DNA of 64,000 nucleotides from Diploscapter coronatus (GCA_964036155.1 OZ038422.1:16825201-16889200); one strand, 5' to 3'. Positions 1 to 12,140 are shown, numbered from the stretch's first letter. Translations and numbers: made by a program. Notes: generated by a model from the sequence alone, not told the origin.

Positions 1-768
1 CCTCGGTTCAATATTGTCCATAGTCGATAGCCCTTTCGATTATCGCCGATTTTTTTTTGTTTTTCATAGTTGATCGGTACCTAATATACAATTCGATACC
101 GCTCTTTCACGTGGTGGTATCGATTTATTGATCGGGGTGCGAAAAAAGTCCGCAATTGCGCGTCAAATTATGGTAATGCTAATATTTCGAGTTATAAAAA
201 AGGTGCATTTAATTTTTTTTGATGAATCGGTGCACCTAGTTGACATGTACAACATATTTAAAAATTAGAAAAATCCTGCGTAGAGCGACTGAGATCCTGA
301 TAATCCGCGAAAATATAAAAGAAGCCAATGCTGAATGGAAGAGAGTGCAGAGAAAAAGATCCCCAAAGGCAGGGAAAGAAAGGGGGGAGTGAGCGGCAGT
401 GTCTTTTGCAGATAGACCACGCCCCTTTCCCTTGTTCACGAAAAGGAGCGATTTTCCCGATTTTTCGCGTTAAATTTTATCAAATTTTTTTATCAGTAAC
501 ATATTTTTTCGGTGGGGATGGTTAGAGGAGCACCTCAGCCCCTGAAAAATGTAGAAAACATAGTCCCAAAGTGAATTTGGTAAAATGGCTGGCGGTCCCT
601 ACACTTAGGATACGGATCTTCAATTATGTGAAAAAAACCGCAAGTTTGTTTAGCCGTTACGTTAGACTGGCAATTTACTGTCACAGTAATTTTTCAATTT
701 CTTTCGTTATTTTGAGAATTTTTATCCATTTTCCCAGGTTTATTTTTATTTTTTTCTAAAAAAAAGTT
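1..768. other. No gene seen
   Basis: AT-rich sequence left of the first MITE. Short open frames on both strands show no domain, splice pattern or codon bias that I can support. It is probably intergenic. Confidence 0.5.
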
Positions 769-1014
769 ATAAGTGAATGTCCGGACCATTCAAAGTTTTA
801 CGGAACAGGGGTTTGTGCGATTTGGCTGATTTTCACATATATATAGTAGTTTTTCACGCTGATTCTCATGCTGCAATTCGTTTTTCGAAAAATGGATAGC
901 GTCACGAGAACCAGCGTGAAAAACTACTATATATGTGAAAATCAGCCAAATCGACAGACCCCTTTTCCGCACCCCTTCCTTATGACTTTGATTTTTCCTG
1001 ACATCCACTCTTAA
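769..1014. repeat. TTAA-flanked MITE, copy 1
   Basis: A foldback element whose two halves are nearly complementary. The left end reads AAGTGAATGTCCGG and the right end GACATCCACTCTTAA. The inner arms share GATTTGGCTGATTTTCACAT and AAAAACTACTATATATGTGA-type sequence in opposite orientation. It shares ends with copies at 13188, 19581 and 21392. It lies just past the stop codon of the minus-strand Hsp70-Kelch gene. Confidence 0.8.
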
Positions 1015-1042
1015 GTATGAAGAGCAAAGTGATGATGCAATC

Positions 1043-4000
1043 CTACTTCCCACTATAAAGGGGACTCAAAGCACTGTAGTTAATTTTTTTAATTTTACAC
1101 CATTTATTCGTTTGTGGATCGTATTCCTCGATTGTGCTACACAAAATTGCAGGTATAAGGTTTCGATATCTAAATTAACAAATACTTTGTATAAAGATGT
1201 GAAAATCTCAGCTCACCCTCCGACTGCATATAATTTCTCGTTAGCGACAATGAGCGAATGATCCTTTCTTTCATAATTCATATCAGCGATTTGAGAAATT
1301 CGACTGTCAACTGGAGCTGAGGGATCGAAACACAGACAGAATTTTAATACATCACAACCACTAAATATATAATGATACATTATATATCATACAAAATTAA
1401 TGACTTCCATCCTCCAGTTATGTAAATTCTTCCATTTAGCGATATAACTCCGAAATCAGCTCGTCCTTCTGAAATATGTCCAATTTCAATCCACTTCCGT
1501 TCATCGTCTGACAACTGATATATCTTTCTACTTTTACGACCATCAATAACTGAACATCCATAATTACAACAATTAATATGCTATAATGTGACCGTATAAA
1601 ACTCCATCGCATGTTACTGTTCGAACTTGGCGAATTGAAAGAGGAAAAGTAGGTCCCGTTTGCCATTTTCCATCTATTAGAACCTGAATAAATTATTTCA
1701 TGAATTTTCAAATGGTCGTCTTACATCCACACGATCTGTCAATCTTCCCCTTTTAGAACTGTGTCCACCCAAATAATACAATTTGCCTTTGAAATAAACG
1801 ACAGATACATATTTACGCCATTCAGGAGGATTCGGACCTGTAAAATTATTTGAATCGATCATTCATGGATTGGTTGATAGGACCTATTGAAATTTGCCGA
1901 GTGTTCAAATCATATATTTCAAATGATTTATCTTCGTTGCTAATTGCAAAAATCTGTAATTTGAGAAATTATTCAAAATAACGAGCATAAGAGTTTACTT
2001 TATTCTGTGTAGGTGCTACTTCATATGGCTCATAACAATTGTGAAATCTTGCAATCTCTTCTACTGAGAAGGTATGTGAATTGAACAAGCATATCCTTCC
2101 TTCATTTTTATAATGACTTCGATAATGAACTAAATTATTACGAATCGTCTCAAAGTCTCTTATTTAGCTTTTATCATAAATTCTTACGATAAAACAGGAT
2201 TTTATGCGAACTATCGAATAAGTTGTCTCCACCAATTTGCAAATTATTGATATCCCAGGGTAATTCATTCATTGTGTTGTTAATCAATGGGATTTGATTT
2301 TTCTTCTAGAATATTTTGTTTAAATATTAGCAGTATAATAATTTCTACTTCGATGGCATCAGCCAGAATAGCTGCCCCAAATACGACGGCTTCATCAGGG
2401 TTGATATTGAATCTTAATTTTTCCTTTCTAAATTTCATTTCCAAAATATTCCTTATCGCAGGAATCCTTGTGGACCCGCCAACCAATATCTGAATAAATA
2501 ATTTAAGGAAAATATTTTCGATCAGAATGGAGGGATTTTTCGTGATTATTTACCACGTGATCGATGTCATCTGTCCTAAGATTAGCCATTTTAATCGTCT
2601 CATCAATTAGCCTGGATGTTCTTGTGTAAAGCTCCTCGCATAATTCATCAAACTTTGGCCTCGTTAATTGTACACTTAAATCCAAATGATCATCTGAACC
2701 GATATTCAGCTGAATGTTATAATTCACTACTTCAACTATTATTAATAATGCTAACATGAATATTATAAGAAGAAGCATCGAATGAGAGTGCTTCTTTTGC
2801 CAATCTGCACTCGGCCCTTAGCCGTTTAACCAAACGCTTATCTCCAAAAATATCATTATTCGATAATTCCGTATATTCTCGTGATGCATAGTTCATAATT
2901 ATTCTATCAAAATCCTGGCCACCTATTATACAAATTCAGGCATATTATGAAAAGAATATTAAATGTGACCTTACCTAAATGCTCATCTCCATGAACTGCT
3001 TGTATAGCAAGTTTTCCGTTTTTAATTTTGCAAATGCTAATGTCAAGTGTGCCTGAAAGTTCATTGATATAACTGTTCGGTTATTTGTTTTTAAGTGACG
3101 ATTATTCACCTACCTCCTCCGAAGTCGAATATCATTATGTTTGAATCCTCTAACTTCTTGTCTTCATTGTACGCGATCGCAGCGGCTGTAGGCTCTTTAA
3201 CTAGCATCTTTAACTCGAGTCCAGCCATTTGAACAGCCCTTTTCGTAGCCTCTATTTGTTCTTTCTGAAAGAAGGCCGGAATCGCGACAACAGCTCCAAT
3301 CACTTTATCACTAATGTAATTCTAAACTTCGTTTTACTGGGATTTCATAGATTTCACTTTCCAAACCTCAGCTATTTGTTTGATCTTCTTTAAAATCTCT
3401 GCGGACACTTCCTCTGGTGTTATAAATACCTCATTCAAGGCGTCATTATCGTACTTAATAACGTATCCAACTTTGTCCTAAAGGATGGATAAAGATAATC
3501 ACATTTCAACTGAAAGCACGTATTCAAAATGCGAAACTAACATCTCGTGTATCCAAATTGAATGTCCATAGTGAGCGATTCTCGGCAATAGGCAGACGAT
3601 AAATAAATCCCCAACCGAGAAGCCTTTTTGAATCTACAAAATCAATCCAAAAATAAGGTAGCACTTTGGATATTATTGAGTTCGAAATCTGGGAGGTCGA
3701 AAATGAGGAGAGAACGAATGATTTTAGTTAGTCTCATATTTTCAATAGAAACAGTTTCTTGACAAAAGTCACTCAATCAAATGCGAATTTTCAAAAAGAA
3801 TCATGTACCACTTTCACTTTCCGGATACGGAAAAAAGAATACAAACCGTATAGAACTCGTGAGAGATCAGGATAGTTGAGTGCATGGTTGCCGACTAATA
3901 TTTCGTTATTATCTCCATATGATACAATTGATGGTGTAAAATCTTTGCCTGAGCATAAATTACGATGAAAAGAATGTATAGGGATTTCATAATTGACTTA

Positions 4001-4092
4001 CCTTCTTCATTAAAAATGATTTTAGGCCTTCCATTTTCAACGATAGCAACACATGAATAAGTCGTTCCCAAATCAATTCCGATATAGACCAT
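1043..4092 (-). CDS. Hsp70 ATPase domain fused to Kelch propeller, copy 1
   Basis: The predicted protein joins an Hsp70-type nucleotide-binding domain to Kelch repeats. The first exon starts [13 protein letters not shown] (Hsp70 signature 1). Later exons give IMIFDFGGG (signature 2), [13 protein letters not shown], and [13 protein letters not shown] (signature 3). A short linker containing LQIGGDN leads into Kelch blades such as [16 protein letters not shown] and EKLYAVGG with the [11 protein letters not shown] motif. Introns are short, many near 43 bases, so stops in a simple reading disappear when they are spliced. The usual Hsp70 substrate-binding domain and lid are absent. The C-terminus (ending ALSPLYSGK) differs from the sister copy at 16409 and stops about 30 bp from a MITE. 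The protein should bind and hydrolyse ATP, while the propeller could select a partner; that role is inference. Copy 1 keeps the standard EPTAAAIAY segment, which copy 2 has altered. Exons of this copy were not summed base by base. Confidence 0.8.
2223..2531 (-). repeat. Inverted repeat, identical block 2, left arm
   Basis: This segment appears identical in reverse complement to 17940-18248. It covers the exon with Hsp70 signature 3, the following intron and the linker. The flanking exons of the two genes differ at many positions, so the identity is patchy rather than general. Confidence 0.8.
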
Positions 4093-4764
4093 TTTTGATT
4101 TCTTAATTTTTAAAATTAAAAATATACTGATTTAGGAAATAAATAAATCTTGCATTCATGCGTAAATGAATAAAAAAACAATAATCATTATAAACAAAAA
4201 GGTTCTCTGGGGAGAGTGACCCTTCTGTGGCTAGTTGTTGGTTGGTTAGTATAAAGCGGAATTAACAAGAACACATTTACTGACACATAGGTTTATTATA
4301 ACGCTATCAAAGACCGCTCGATCGCAGTCACAATTTTAACAAAAACAGAAACCGCTCAACCGCGATACAATTCTTAACACAAAGAAAAGGGAGAGAAAAG
4401 TGGGCACGAGAGAAAACGAGAGAAAACGAGAAAAAGAGGAAAGCCGTCCAGAGAAATAGTGAAGAAAAAGAATTGAAGGAAGAAATGTGTTACCATTTTG
4501 GCACACATTAGGAGCAAGCTTTTACATTGAATGAGAATTGATAAGAGAATAGCGATTCGAATGTTTTGCGAGAAAGAATCTCATCATAAAATTAATAATT
4601 TCAATAAATGGTTAGGGATTAGAAATAAACAAATGAAGAGATTTTAATTGGTTGAACAATAATCTGCTCAATTTCGAATGCCATCCAAAATATCATCTCG
4701 CATCCAGATGAAACAAGCTCAGAAGGAAAAGAGTAAGTAAGAAATTTTCATCCATTTTAATAAA
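3615..4764 (-). repeat. Inverted repeat, identical block 1, left arm
   Basis: Reverse complement of 15737-16886 with no mismatch or indel seen in line-by-line reading (paired coordinates always sum to 20501). It spans about 670 bp of upstream sequence, exon 1, intron 1, exon 2 and intron 2. The first mismatch is at 3614/16887. Confidence 0.9.
4093..4764 (-). promoter_or_regulatory. Shared upstream region of Hsp70-Kelch copy 1
   Basis: The 672 bp before the start codon match the upstream region of copy 2 exactly, so the two genes should share regulation. The coding strand has CT-rich runs (complement of 4381-4500). I looked for alternating nGAAn heat-shock elements and saw no convincing array. 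No spliced-leader acceptor could be assigned firmly. Confidence 0.5.
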
Positions 4765-4870
4765 CATCAAAAAGAAGATCTATTTCAGTTACAATCTTCC
4801 CCCATTACTTTTGGATGTCTTCGAGAGTTGTCTGTATCATGTGCATTGAAATTAAATTATTATTTCGCAT

Positions 4871-4876
4871 TTTATT
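4871..4876 (-). terminator. Poly(A) signal of the Kelch array
   Basis: AATAAA on the minus strand, 45 bases past the array stop codon. The surrounding 3' flank is homologous to that of the plus-strand Hsp70-Kelch gene at 19431-19550. Confidence 0.55.
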
Positions 4877-4920
4877 GAATAAAATTTCTATATGAAATCT
4901 GAGATTACTATAACCAAACT

Positions 4921-7900
4921 TTAGTTTATTTTAATTTCTTCGATTTCACGCCATTCATTCATTTGTGGGTCGTATTCCTCGATTGAATTGCAAAAATTTC
5001 CATATAAAAATCTGTGAAATCCAAGTTAGTAAATACTTCGTATAAAGATGTGCAAAATCGCAGCTCACCCTCCGATTGCATACAATTTCTCGTTAGCGAA
5101 AATAAGCGAATGATCCTCTCTTGTATAATTCATATCAGCGATTTGAGAAATTCGATTGCCAACTGGAACTAAGGGGTCGAAACACAGACAGGATTTTAAT
5201 ACTTCACCACTAAATATGTAATGATACATTATATATCATACAAAATTAACGACTTCCATCCTCCAGTTATGTAAACTTTTCCATCTAGTGATGCAACTCC
5301 GAAAGAACCTCGTTCTTCTGGAATCTCTCCTACTTCAATCCATTCCCGTTCATCGTCTGACAACCGATATATCATTTTACTATGAAGTCCATCAATAACT
5401 GAATATCCATCATTACAATAATGAATATGCTATAATGTGACCGTATAAAACTCCATCGCATGTTACTGTTCGAACTTGGCGAATTGAAAGAGGAAAAGTA
5501 GGTCCCGTTTGCCATTTTCCATCTATTAGAACCTGAATAAATTATTTCATGAATTTTCAAATGGTCGTCCTACATCAACTTGATACGTATCTATCTCTGT
5601 TTTAGGATTCTCTCCACCCAAATAATACAATTTATCTTTGTAATAAGCCACAGATGCACCATTACGCCATTCACGAGGATCTGGTCCTATAAAATTATTC
5701 GAATCGATCATTCATGGATTGGTTGATAAGACCTCTTGAAATTTGCCGAGTGTTCAAATCATATATTTCAAAAATTTTCATAAATGGGTCAATTGCAAAA
5801 ATCTGAAATTTGAGAAATTATTAAAAACTAGCCGGCCCGCCTCCAGCCGGCTAGGGGCTGCTTCGCAGCCCGCGTTTTTTTACTTAAATGGAAATTATAT
5901 TAGCGTAATTTCTTGATTCGCCTTCACCAGTTCGTATTACGACACTTCTAAATTAACTTGTGAAAATTCGTTCAGCGAAACTTGCGTCTTGAAACGTATT
6001 TTACTGCACATTCATAACTGCTATCCTTCACCATTGGAAAAAAAACTATTTTTGAACTCTGGTGACTTGTGTTCATGCATAATAGCCCTTTCAACGTTAG
6101 CGGAAAATCATTGAACTTATTTTCTACAAATTTACCGTGAGAGCAGCAAGAATCATACGTATTACTTTTTGACTTATACTCATCTGCAAAATGTAAACTT
6201 TTACACGCACTATATCCTTTATCTCTATCTCCCGATGAATGCTTTTCTATGTTTTCGTTATTGACAACTAAAAGTTTCGTTTCTTGTTGTACGTTGTGTG
6301 GCGTTTCTTATAGTCAGCTTTTTCAACATCACTTTTCCTTTTTCTACCTTTTTTCTGGAGCATTCGTTGACAAATTAGCGATAGATGGGGATAAACTTGA
6401 AACGTTTGACATATTTCTTTGATCTGGACGTAAAGTATCGGAAGTCGTGAATCGTAAAATTTGGCGGACAGGGACAACTATCATTGCTCAAAATTTTCGT
6501 AGTGTAATAGCATACAAATGCTTCACGACTAACGCCATCATTTTGTCTGGCAATTTCTTGATCACTTTTGGCCATTAGCATTGAATGAACGCCTGTTACG
6601 ATTTCGCATATTTCTTGACATAGATCATAAACGTAGTTCGAAATATTCATAAAAAAAGAGCCGTAGTGATACATTTCGAGAGTTTCGAAGTTAATCGTAC
6701 ATAACGTAAAGTGGATTCTATTTTGATCGAAAATTGGAACAAATAAAATCCTACATCCGTTGAAAATCGTAGCATTTGCAGTTATAAATAGAAGGGCCAA
6801 ACGGTTTTTCAAAATAGGTTGAATTGGGTAAATCTGATATCAGTGTGATGGCCGAGATCGGTACAAACTCAAAACTTTAAATTTGCAAAAACGGTCCATC
6901 CTATCAAAAGTTATGATCATTTTTGTGCGGCAATTCGTTCTTTCAGTGGCCTTCCCAATTTTTTCCGACAGAGAAACTGCACTGCGTTTACACCAATTAA
7001 CCTAATTAGACGTGAAACCCCTCAAAATGGTATCTAAATGATAGTAAAATAGATAATTATCATTATCAATCGATTTCCCCTTTTCTCACTCCATATTTGC
7101 GTGTACTGTGGGGAGTACACAATTAAATAGTACGAAAATCGACGTTCAACAAAAGGAATTTTCGGAACCGATGTGGACCTTTGTGATGACCTAAGTTAAC
7201 AAACTGTTAACGCAGATAAACTAAATCGACTATGGAGAATTCGTTGGAAACCTTTTGAAAAGTGACCTGTATCGCGAGATCCTACGTCGTTCATGCCTTC
7301 AGAAAGGCCTTTTTCGAAAAAAACCAACGACATCATCATTTCGGGCGTATTTTATTTTATCCTAATTGGTGTCTTAGTTTCATGAAATTATCAACTAATT
7401 AACGGAATAATTAACAATAATTGAAACGTCGGAAAAATTCATGCATTCTTTCTCTCCCTCAAAAAGGGGACGCTTGGCCTCTAATTATAAAATCTCGAAC
7501 ATACTGTAAGTAATCATCTTGAAGCGTAAAGAAATGATAATGAATCATTTGCCAAATCGTCATATCTACATAAGAAACTGTCTCATGATGAATTTGATTG
7601 TACTCGTGGACTTTAAATCTAACAAATCGTTGACCGTCATGTCAAAAAACATAGTATTGGAACATAAAACTTCGTTGTACTTGTCGTTATTCGCGGTCCA
7701 TACTTTACTATCAATTTTACCTTTTTCCTCGGCGCTCGTCCCCAACTCAATATCATCGTCATAACTAAAAAGGACAACGTTGGCAGACTTGGGACTTTTT
7801 TAATTTGGTTGTCGCACCGCAACTCAATTTCCTCCATCGCACCACAGGAGTAGACTACCGCAACCGCACCGCACCGCGGCTGCGATAGGAAAGTCCCAAA

Positions 7901-10900
7901 TCTGAACGTTGGCTCTTTTGAGACTCACCAGAAGAGAACGAAGCAGGTCAAGAAATAGCTTACTTTCAAATCTTCAACAACTAAACTGAGCATATGCTAA
8001 TTCAACACATGAAAGGGCGAAAAAAATTACGCTGAACGAATTTTCAAAATACCGATACAAATTTAGCATATCAGGCCGTCGAAAATTTCGCACTCCATCA
8101 TTTCTCGAGACGTCCTGACTCTGTATAGAGAAAGGGACACGCAGTGTGGGGTCGTGCATAATAATGAAATGAAAGACTTCTTCTCTCATGAAATGAAACT
8201 TGATACAAAATTAGCATGTTAACGCATTAACGTTCACTTGAATTAATTGTGGTTCATTCTACTTTTATAATATAGAAGATAGATAACGAACATAAGAACT
8301 TACTTTATTCTGTGTAGTTGCTACTTGATATAGCCAATAATAATTGTTGAATTTTGCAATATCTTCGATTGAGCAGGTATATGAATTGAACAGGCCTACT
8401 CTTCCTTCATCTTCATAATTATTATTTCGATAACAAACTAAATTATTACGAATCGTTTCAAAGTCTCTTATTTAGCTTTTATCATAAGTTCTTACGATAA
8501 AACAGGATTTTATGCGAACTATCGAATAAGTTGTCTCCACCAATGTATAAATTAATTTTTCCGATTTCACCCCATTTGTTCGTTTGTGGGTCGTATTCCT
8601 CGATTGAATTGCAAAAATTTCCATTTAAAAATCTGTAAAATCCAAGTTAGCAAATATTTCGTATAAAGATATGCAAAATCTCAGCTCACTTCCCTCCGAT
8701 TGCATACAATTTCTCGTTAGCGACAATGAGCGAATGATCCTTTTTTTCATAATTCATATCAGCGATTCTAGAAATTCGACTGTCAATTGGAGCTGAGGGA
8801 TCGAAACACAGGCAGGATTTGAATAGACCATCATCACTAAATATGTAATGATACATTATATATCATACAAAATTAACGACTTCCATCCTCCAGTTATGTA
8901 AACTTTTCCATCTAGTGATGCAACTCCGAAAGAACCTCGTTCTTCTGGAATCTCTCCTACTTCAATCCATTCCCGTTCGTCGTCTGATAACCGATATATC
9001 ATTTTACTATGAAGTCCATCAATAACTGAATATCCATCATTACAATAATGAATATGCTATAATGTGACCGTATAAAACTCCATCGCATGTTATTGTTTGA
9101 GCATCATCAATTGGAAGAGGAAAAGTAGGTCCTGTTTGCCTTTTTTCATCTATTACAACCTAAATTAATTATTTCATGGACTTTCATTTGATCTTTTTAC
9201 ATCAACTCGATTCGTATTTTTGCTTTTTTTAGAATCCCATCCACCCAAATGATACAATTTGTCTTTGAAATAAGCGATAGATGCAGCACTACGCCATTCA
9301 GGAAGATTTGGTCCTGTAAAATTATTTGAATCGATCATTCATGGATTGGTTGATAGGACCTCTTAAAACTTGTCTAGCATTCAAATCATATATTTCAACC
9401 GAGTTATCTTCGTTGCTAATTGCAAAAATCTGTAATTTGAGAAATTATTCAAAATAACGAGCATAAGAGTTTACTTTATTCTGTGTAGTTGCTACTCCAT
9501 ATGGAGTAGAATTATTGGTGAATTTTGCAATCCCTTCGACTGAGAAGGTGTGTGAATTGAACAAGCATATCCTTCCTTCATTTTTCCAATTATTATTTCG
9601 ATAACAAACTAAATTATTACGAATCGTTTCAAAGTCTCTTATTTAGCTTTTATCATAGTTTCTTACGATAAAACAGGATTTTATGCGAACTATCGAATGA
9701 GTTGTCTCCACCAATTTGCAAATTAATTTTTCCGATTTCACCCCATTTATTCGTTTGTGGATCGTATTCCTCGATTGAATTACAAGTTAGTATAGAACCT
9801 TTTTGAGACCTAAATTAACAAATATTTCGTATAAAGATATTCAAAATCAGCTCACCCTCCGATTGCATACAATTTCTCGTTAGCGACAATGAGCGAATGA
9901 TCCTTTCTTTCATAATTCATATCAGCGATTCTAGAAATTCGACTGCCAGCTGGAGCTGAGGGGTCGAAACACAGACAAGATTTCAATACACTAAAATAGT
10001 TAAATATATAATGATACATTATTTATCATACAAAATTATAAACTCCTCTCCTCCAGTTATGTAAATTTTTCCATTTAGCGATGCGACTCCGAAAGAAGTG
10101 CGTCTTTCTGAAATCTCTTCAATTTCAATCCATTCCCGCTCATCGTCTGATAATCGATATATCTTTCGGCTACCCCATTCAAATTGAGTAATAACTGAAT
10201 ATCCATGATTACAATAATAAATATGCTATAATATGACCATATAGACTTCCATCGCATGTTATTGTTTGAGCAGTACTAATTGGAAGAGGAAAAGTAGGTC
10301 CTGTTTGCCTTTTTCCATCTATTAGAACCTGAATTAATTATTTTATGGACTTTCACTCGGTCTTCTTACATCAACTCGATTCGTATTTTTCTGTGTTTTA
10401 GAATCCCATCCACCAAAATAATACAAGTTGCTTTTGCAATAAGCGACAGATGCCCGTTCACGCCATTCAGGAGGATTCGGACCTGTAAAATTATTTGAAT
10501 CGATCATTCATGGATTGGTTGATAGGACCTCTTAAAACTTGTCTAACATTCAAATCATATATTTCAAATGATTTATCTTCGTTGATAATTGCAAAAATCT
10601 GTAATTTGAGAAATTATTCAAAATAACGAGCATAAGAGCTTACTTTATTCTGTGTAGTTGCTACTTGATATGGAGCAGAATAATTGGTGAATTTTGCAAT
10701 CCCTTCGACTGAGCAGGTATGTGAATTGAACAAGCATATCCTTCCTTCATTTTTATAATGATTTCGATAACAAACTAAATTATTACGAATCGTTTCAAAG
10801 TCTCTTATTTAGCTTTTATCATAGTTTCTTACGATAAAACAGGATTTTATGCGAACTATCGAATGAGTTGTCTCCACCAATTTGCAAATTAATTTTTCCG

Positions 10901-12140
10901 ATTTCACCCCATTTATTCATTTGTGGGTCGTATTCCTCGATTGAATTGCAAAACTTTTCCCATATAAAGTTATCTTTTTCTTTAAATCTAAGTTAACGAA
11001 TATTTCGTATAAAGATATGCAAAATCTCAGCTCACTTCCCTCCGATTGCATACAATTTCTCGTTAGCGACAATGAGCGAATGATCCTTTCTTTCATAATT
11101 CATATCAGCGATTTGAGAAATTCGACTGTCAACTGGAGCTGAGGGATCGAAGCACAGACAAGATTTCAATACACTAAAATAGCTAAATATATAATGATAC
11201 ATTATTTATCATACAAAATTGAAAACTCCTCTCCTCCAGTTATGTAAATTTTTCCATTTAACGATGCAACTCCGAAATGGGTTCGTCCTTTTGGAATTTC
11301 TCCAATTTCAACCCATTTCTGTTCATCGTCTGATAATCGATATATCTTCTCATTATCTTCTCCATCAATAACTGAATATCCATAATTAAAACAATGAATA
11401 TGCTATAATGTGACCGTATAAAGCTCCATTGCATGTTATTGTTTGAGAAAATTCAATTGGAATAGGAAAAGAAGGCCCTATTTTCCATTCTCCATCTATT
11501 AAAACCTGAATAAATTATTTCATGGGCTTGCACTCGGTCTTCTTACATCAACGTGATTTTTATTTCTTGATCCAGAACTCCATCCACCCAAATAATACAA
11601 TTTGTCTTTGAAATAAGCCACAGATGCCCATTTACGCCATTCACGAGGATCTGGTCCTATAAAATTATTCGAATCGATCATTCATGGATTGGTTGATAAG
11701 ACCTATTGAAATTTGTCGAGTATTCGAGTCATATATTTCAAATGATGTATATCTGCCGTTAATTCCAAAAATCTGAAATTTGAGAAATTATTAAAAATAA
11801 CGAGCATAAGAGTTTACTTTATTCTGTGTAGTTGCTACTTCACATGGTAAATAATAATTATGGAATTTTGCAATCTTTTCGACTGAACAGGTATATGAAT
11901 TGAACAAGCATATTCTTCTTTTCTCTTTACCATTATTATTTTGATAACAAACTAAATTATTACGAATCGTTTCAAAGTCTCTTACTTAGCTTTAAATACA
12001 ATTTCTTACAGTAAAACAAAATTTCATGCGGATTATTGAATGAATTGTCTCCACCAATTTGCAAATTATTAATATTCTGGGCTAATCCAGTCACTGTATT
12101 ATTAATTAATGGGATTTCAATTCCTTTCTGAAATTATTAT
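4921..12140 (-). CDS. Tandem Kelch-propeller array protein
   Basis: Four consecutive ~1.17 kb cassettes on the minus strand each encode the same ordered set of Kelch segments: an ICLFNS segment, [15 protein letters not shown], a GP.PPEWR...YYLGG blade, [24 protein letters not shown]...ITGG, CFDPSAP...LYAIGG and IEEYDPQ.NKW. The last exon ends EWREIEEIKIN before a stop at 4921-4923. Splicing of ~43-50 base introns keeps the parts I checked open, so this could encode four tandem beta-propellers, roughly 1,150 residues. The first cassette keeps the same linker (IPLINNT...[11 protein letters not shown]) that follows the Hsp70 domain in copies 1 and 2, so it probably descends from an Hsp70-Kelch gene. 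No Hsp70 sequence is visible upstream of 12140 and no start codon can be assigned, so it may be 5'-truncated or a pseudogene. A Helitron sits inside an intron of cassette 4. Confidence 0.65.
5828..5871 (-). repeat. Helitron 3' terminal hairpins
   Basis: Two adjacent palindromes: CTAGCCGGC...GCCGGCTAG at 5828-5854 and GGGCTGCTTCGCAGCCC at 5855-5871. They are strikingly GC-rich within AT-rich surroundings. A hairpin before a terminal CTRR is the standard Helitron 3' signal. Confidence 0.85.
6375..6812 (-). pseudogene. Ulp1-type (C48) cysteine protease fragment
   Basis: A 145-residue open frame inside the Helitron. The segment ILFVPIFDQNRIHFTLCTIN followed by YHYGS resembles the His and Asp part of Ulp1/SENP peptidases (pattern H(W/F)TL...ID...YDS). 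The later segment RQNDGVSREAFVCYY fits the catalytic N-D-x-x-(D/S)-C-G-x-F-V-C-x-Y pattern. In that alignment the nucleophile Cys is Arg (CGT) and the next Gly is Glu (GAA), each one base change away. The copy is therefore probably inactive as a protease. Ulp1 genes are carried by several eukaryotic transposon groups. The family assignment is by eye. Confidence 0.5.
8537..9707 (-). repeat. Kelch cassette 3
   Basis: Third cassette of the array, 1,171 bp from one CCACCAATTTGCAAATT-type boundary to the next. Blades include [19 protein letters not shown] and EKLYAIGG. Its boundary to cassette 4 reads CCACCAATGTATAAATT. Confidence 0.75.
9708..10873 (-). repeat. Kelch cassette 2
   Basis: Second cassette, 1,166 bp. 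Its blade 3-4 region is distinctive (SVITQFEWGSRKIYRLSDD and ISERRTSFGVASLNG), while the outer blades match cassettes 1 and 3 closely. Confidence 0.75.
10874..12140 (-). repeat. Kelch cassette 1 with Hsp70-type linker
   Basis: First cassette, 1,177 bp from boundary to boundary plus the linker. The linker exon (IPLINNTVTGLAQ...LQIGGDN) is homologous to the exon joining Hsp70 and Kelch in the two fusion genes, including its acceptor site. This links the array's origin to a fusion gene. Confidence 0.75.

Larger units (their letters stand above)
5828..8283 (-). mobile_element. Helitron, non-autonomous, in a Kelch intron
   Basis: On the minus strand the element begins TCTATCTTCTATATTATAA at 8283 and ends in CTAG at 5828 after GC-rich hairpins. 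It lies between a flanking A (8284) and T (5827), with no target duplication, as Helitrons do. The empty site survives in cassette 1 (ATTATTAAAAATAACGAGCA near 11795), and rejoining the two flanks restores that sequence. The 2,456 bp interior has no recognisable Rep/helicase, so it needs a partner for movement. It contains a degraded Ulp1-like reading frame (6375-6812). Confidence 0.85.
4921..8536 (-). repeat. Kelch cassette 4 (split by Helitron)
   Basis: The last cassette of the array is about 1,160 bp long once the 2,456 bp Helitron is removed. Its [10 protein letters not shown] to ITGGW region is nearly identical to cassette 3 and to the plus-strand Hsp70-Kelch gene. Its TGPTFPL segment instead matches Hsp70-Kelch copy 1. 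Confidence 0.75.

Noticed and set aside
4921..12140. CRISPR-like or satellite array explanation for the repeats
   Set aside because: Units are ~1.17 kb, coding, intron-bearing and encode full Kelch propellers. They are duplicated gene segments.
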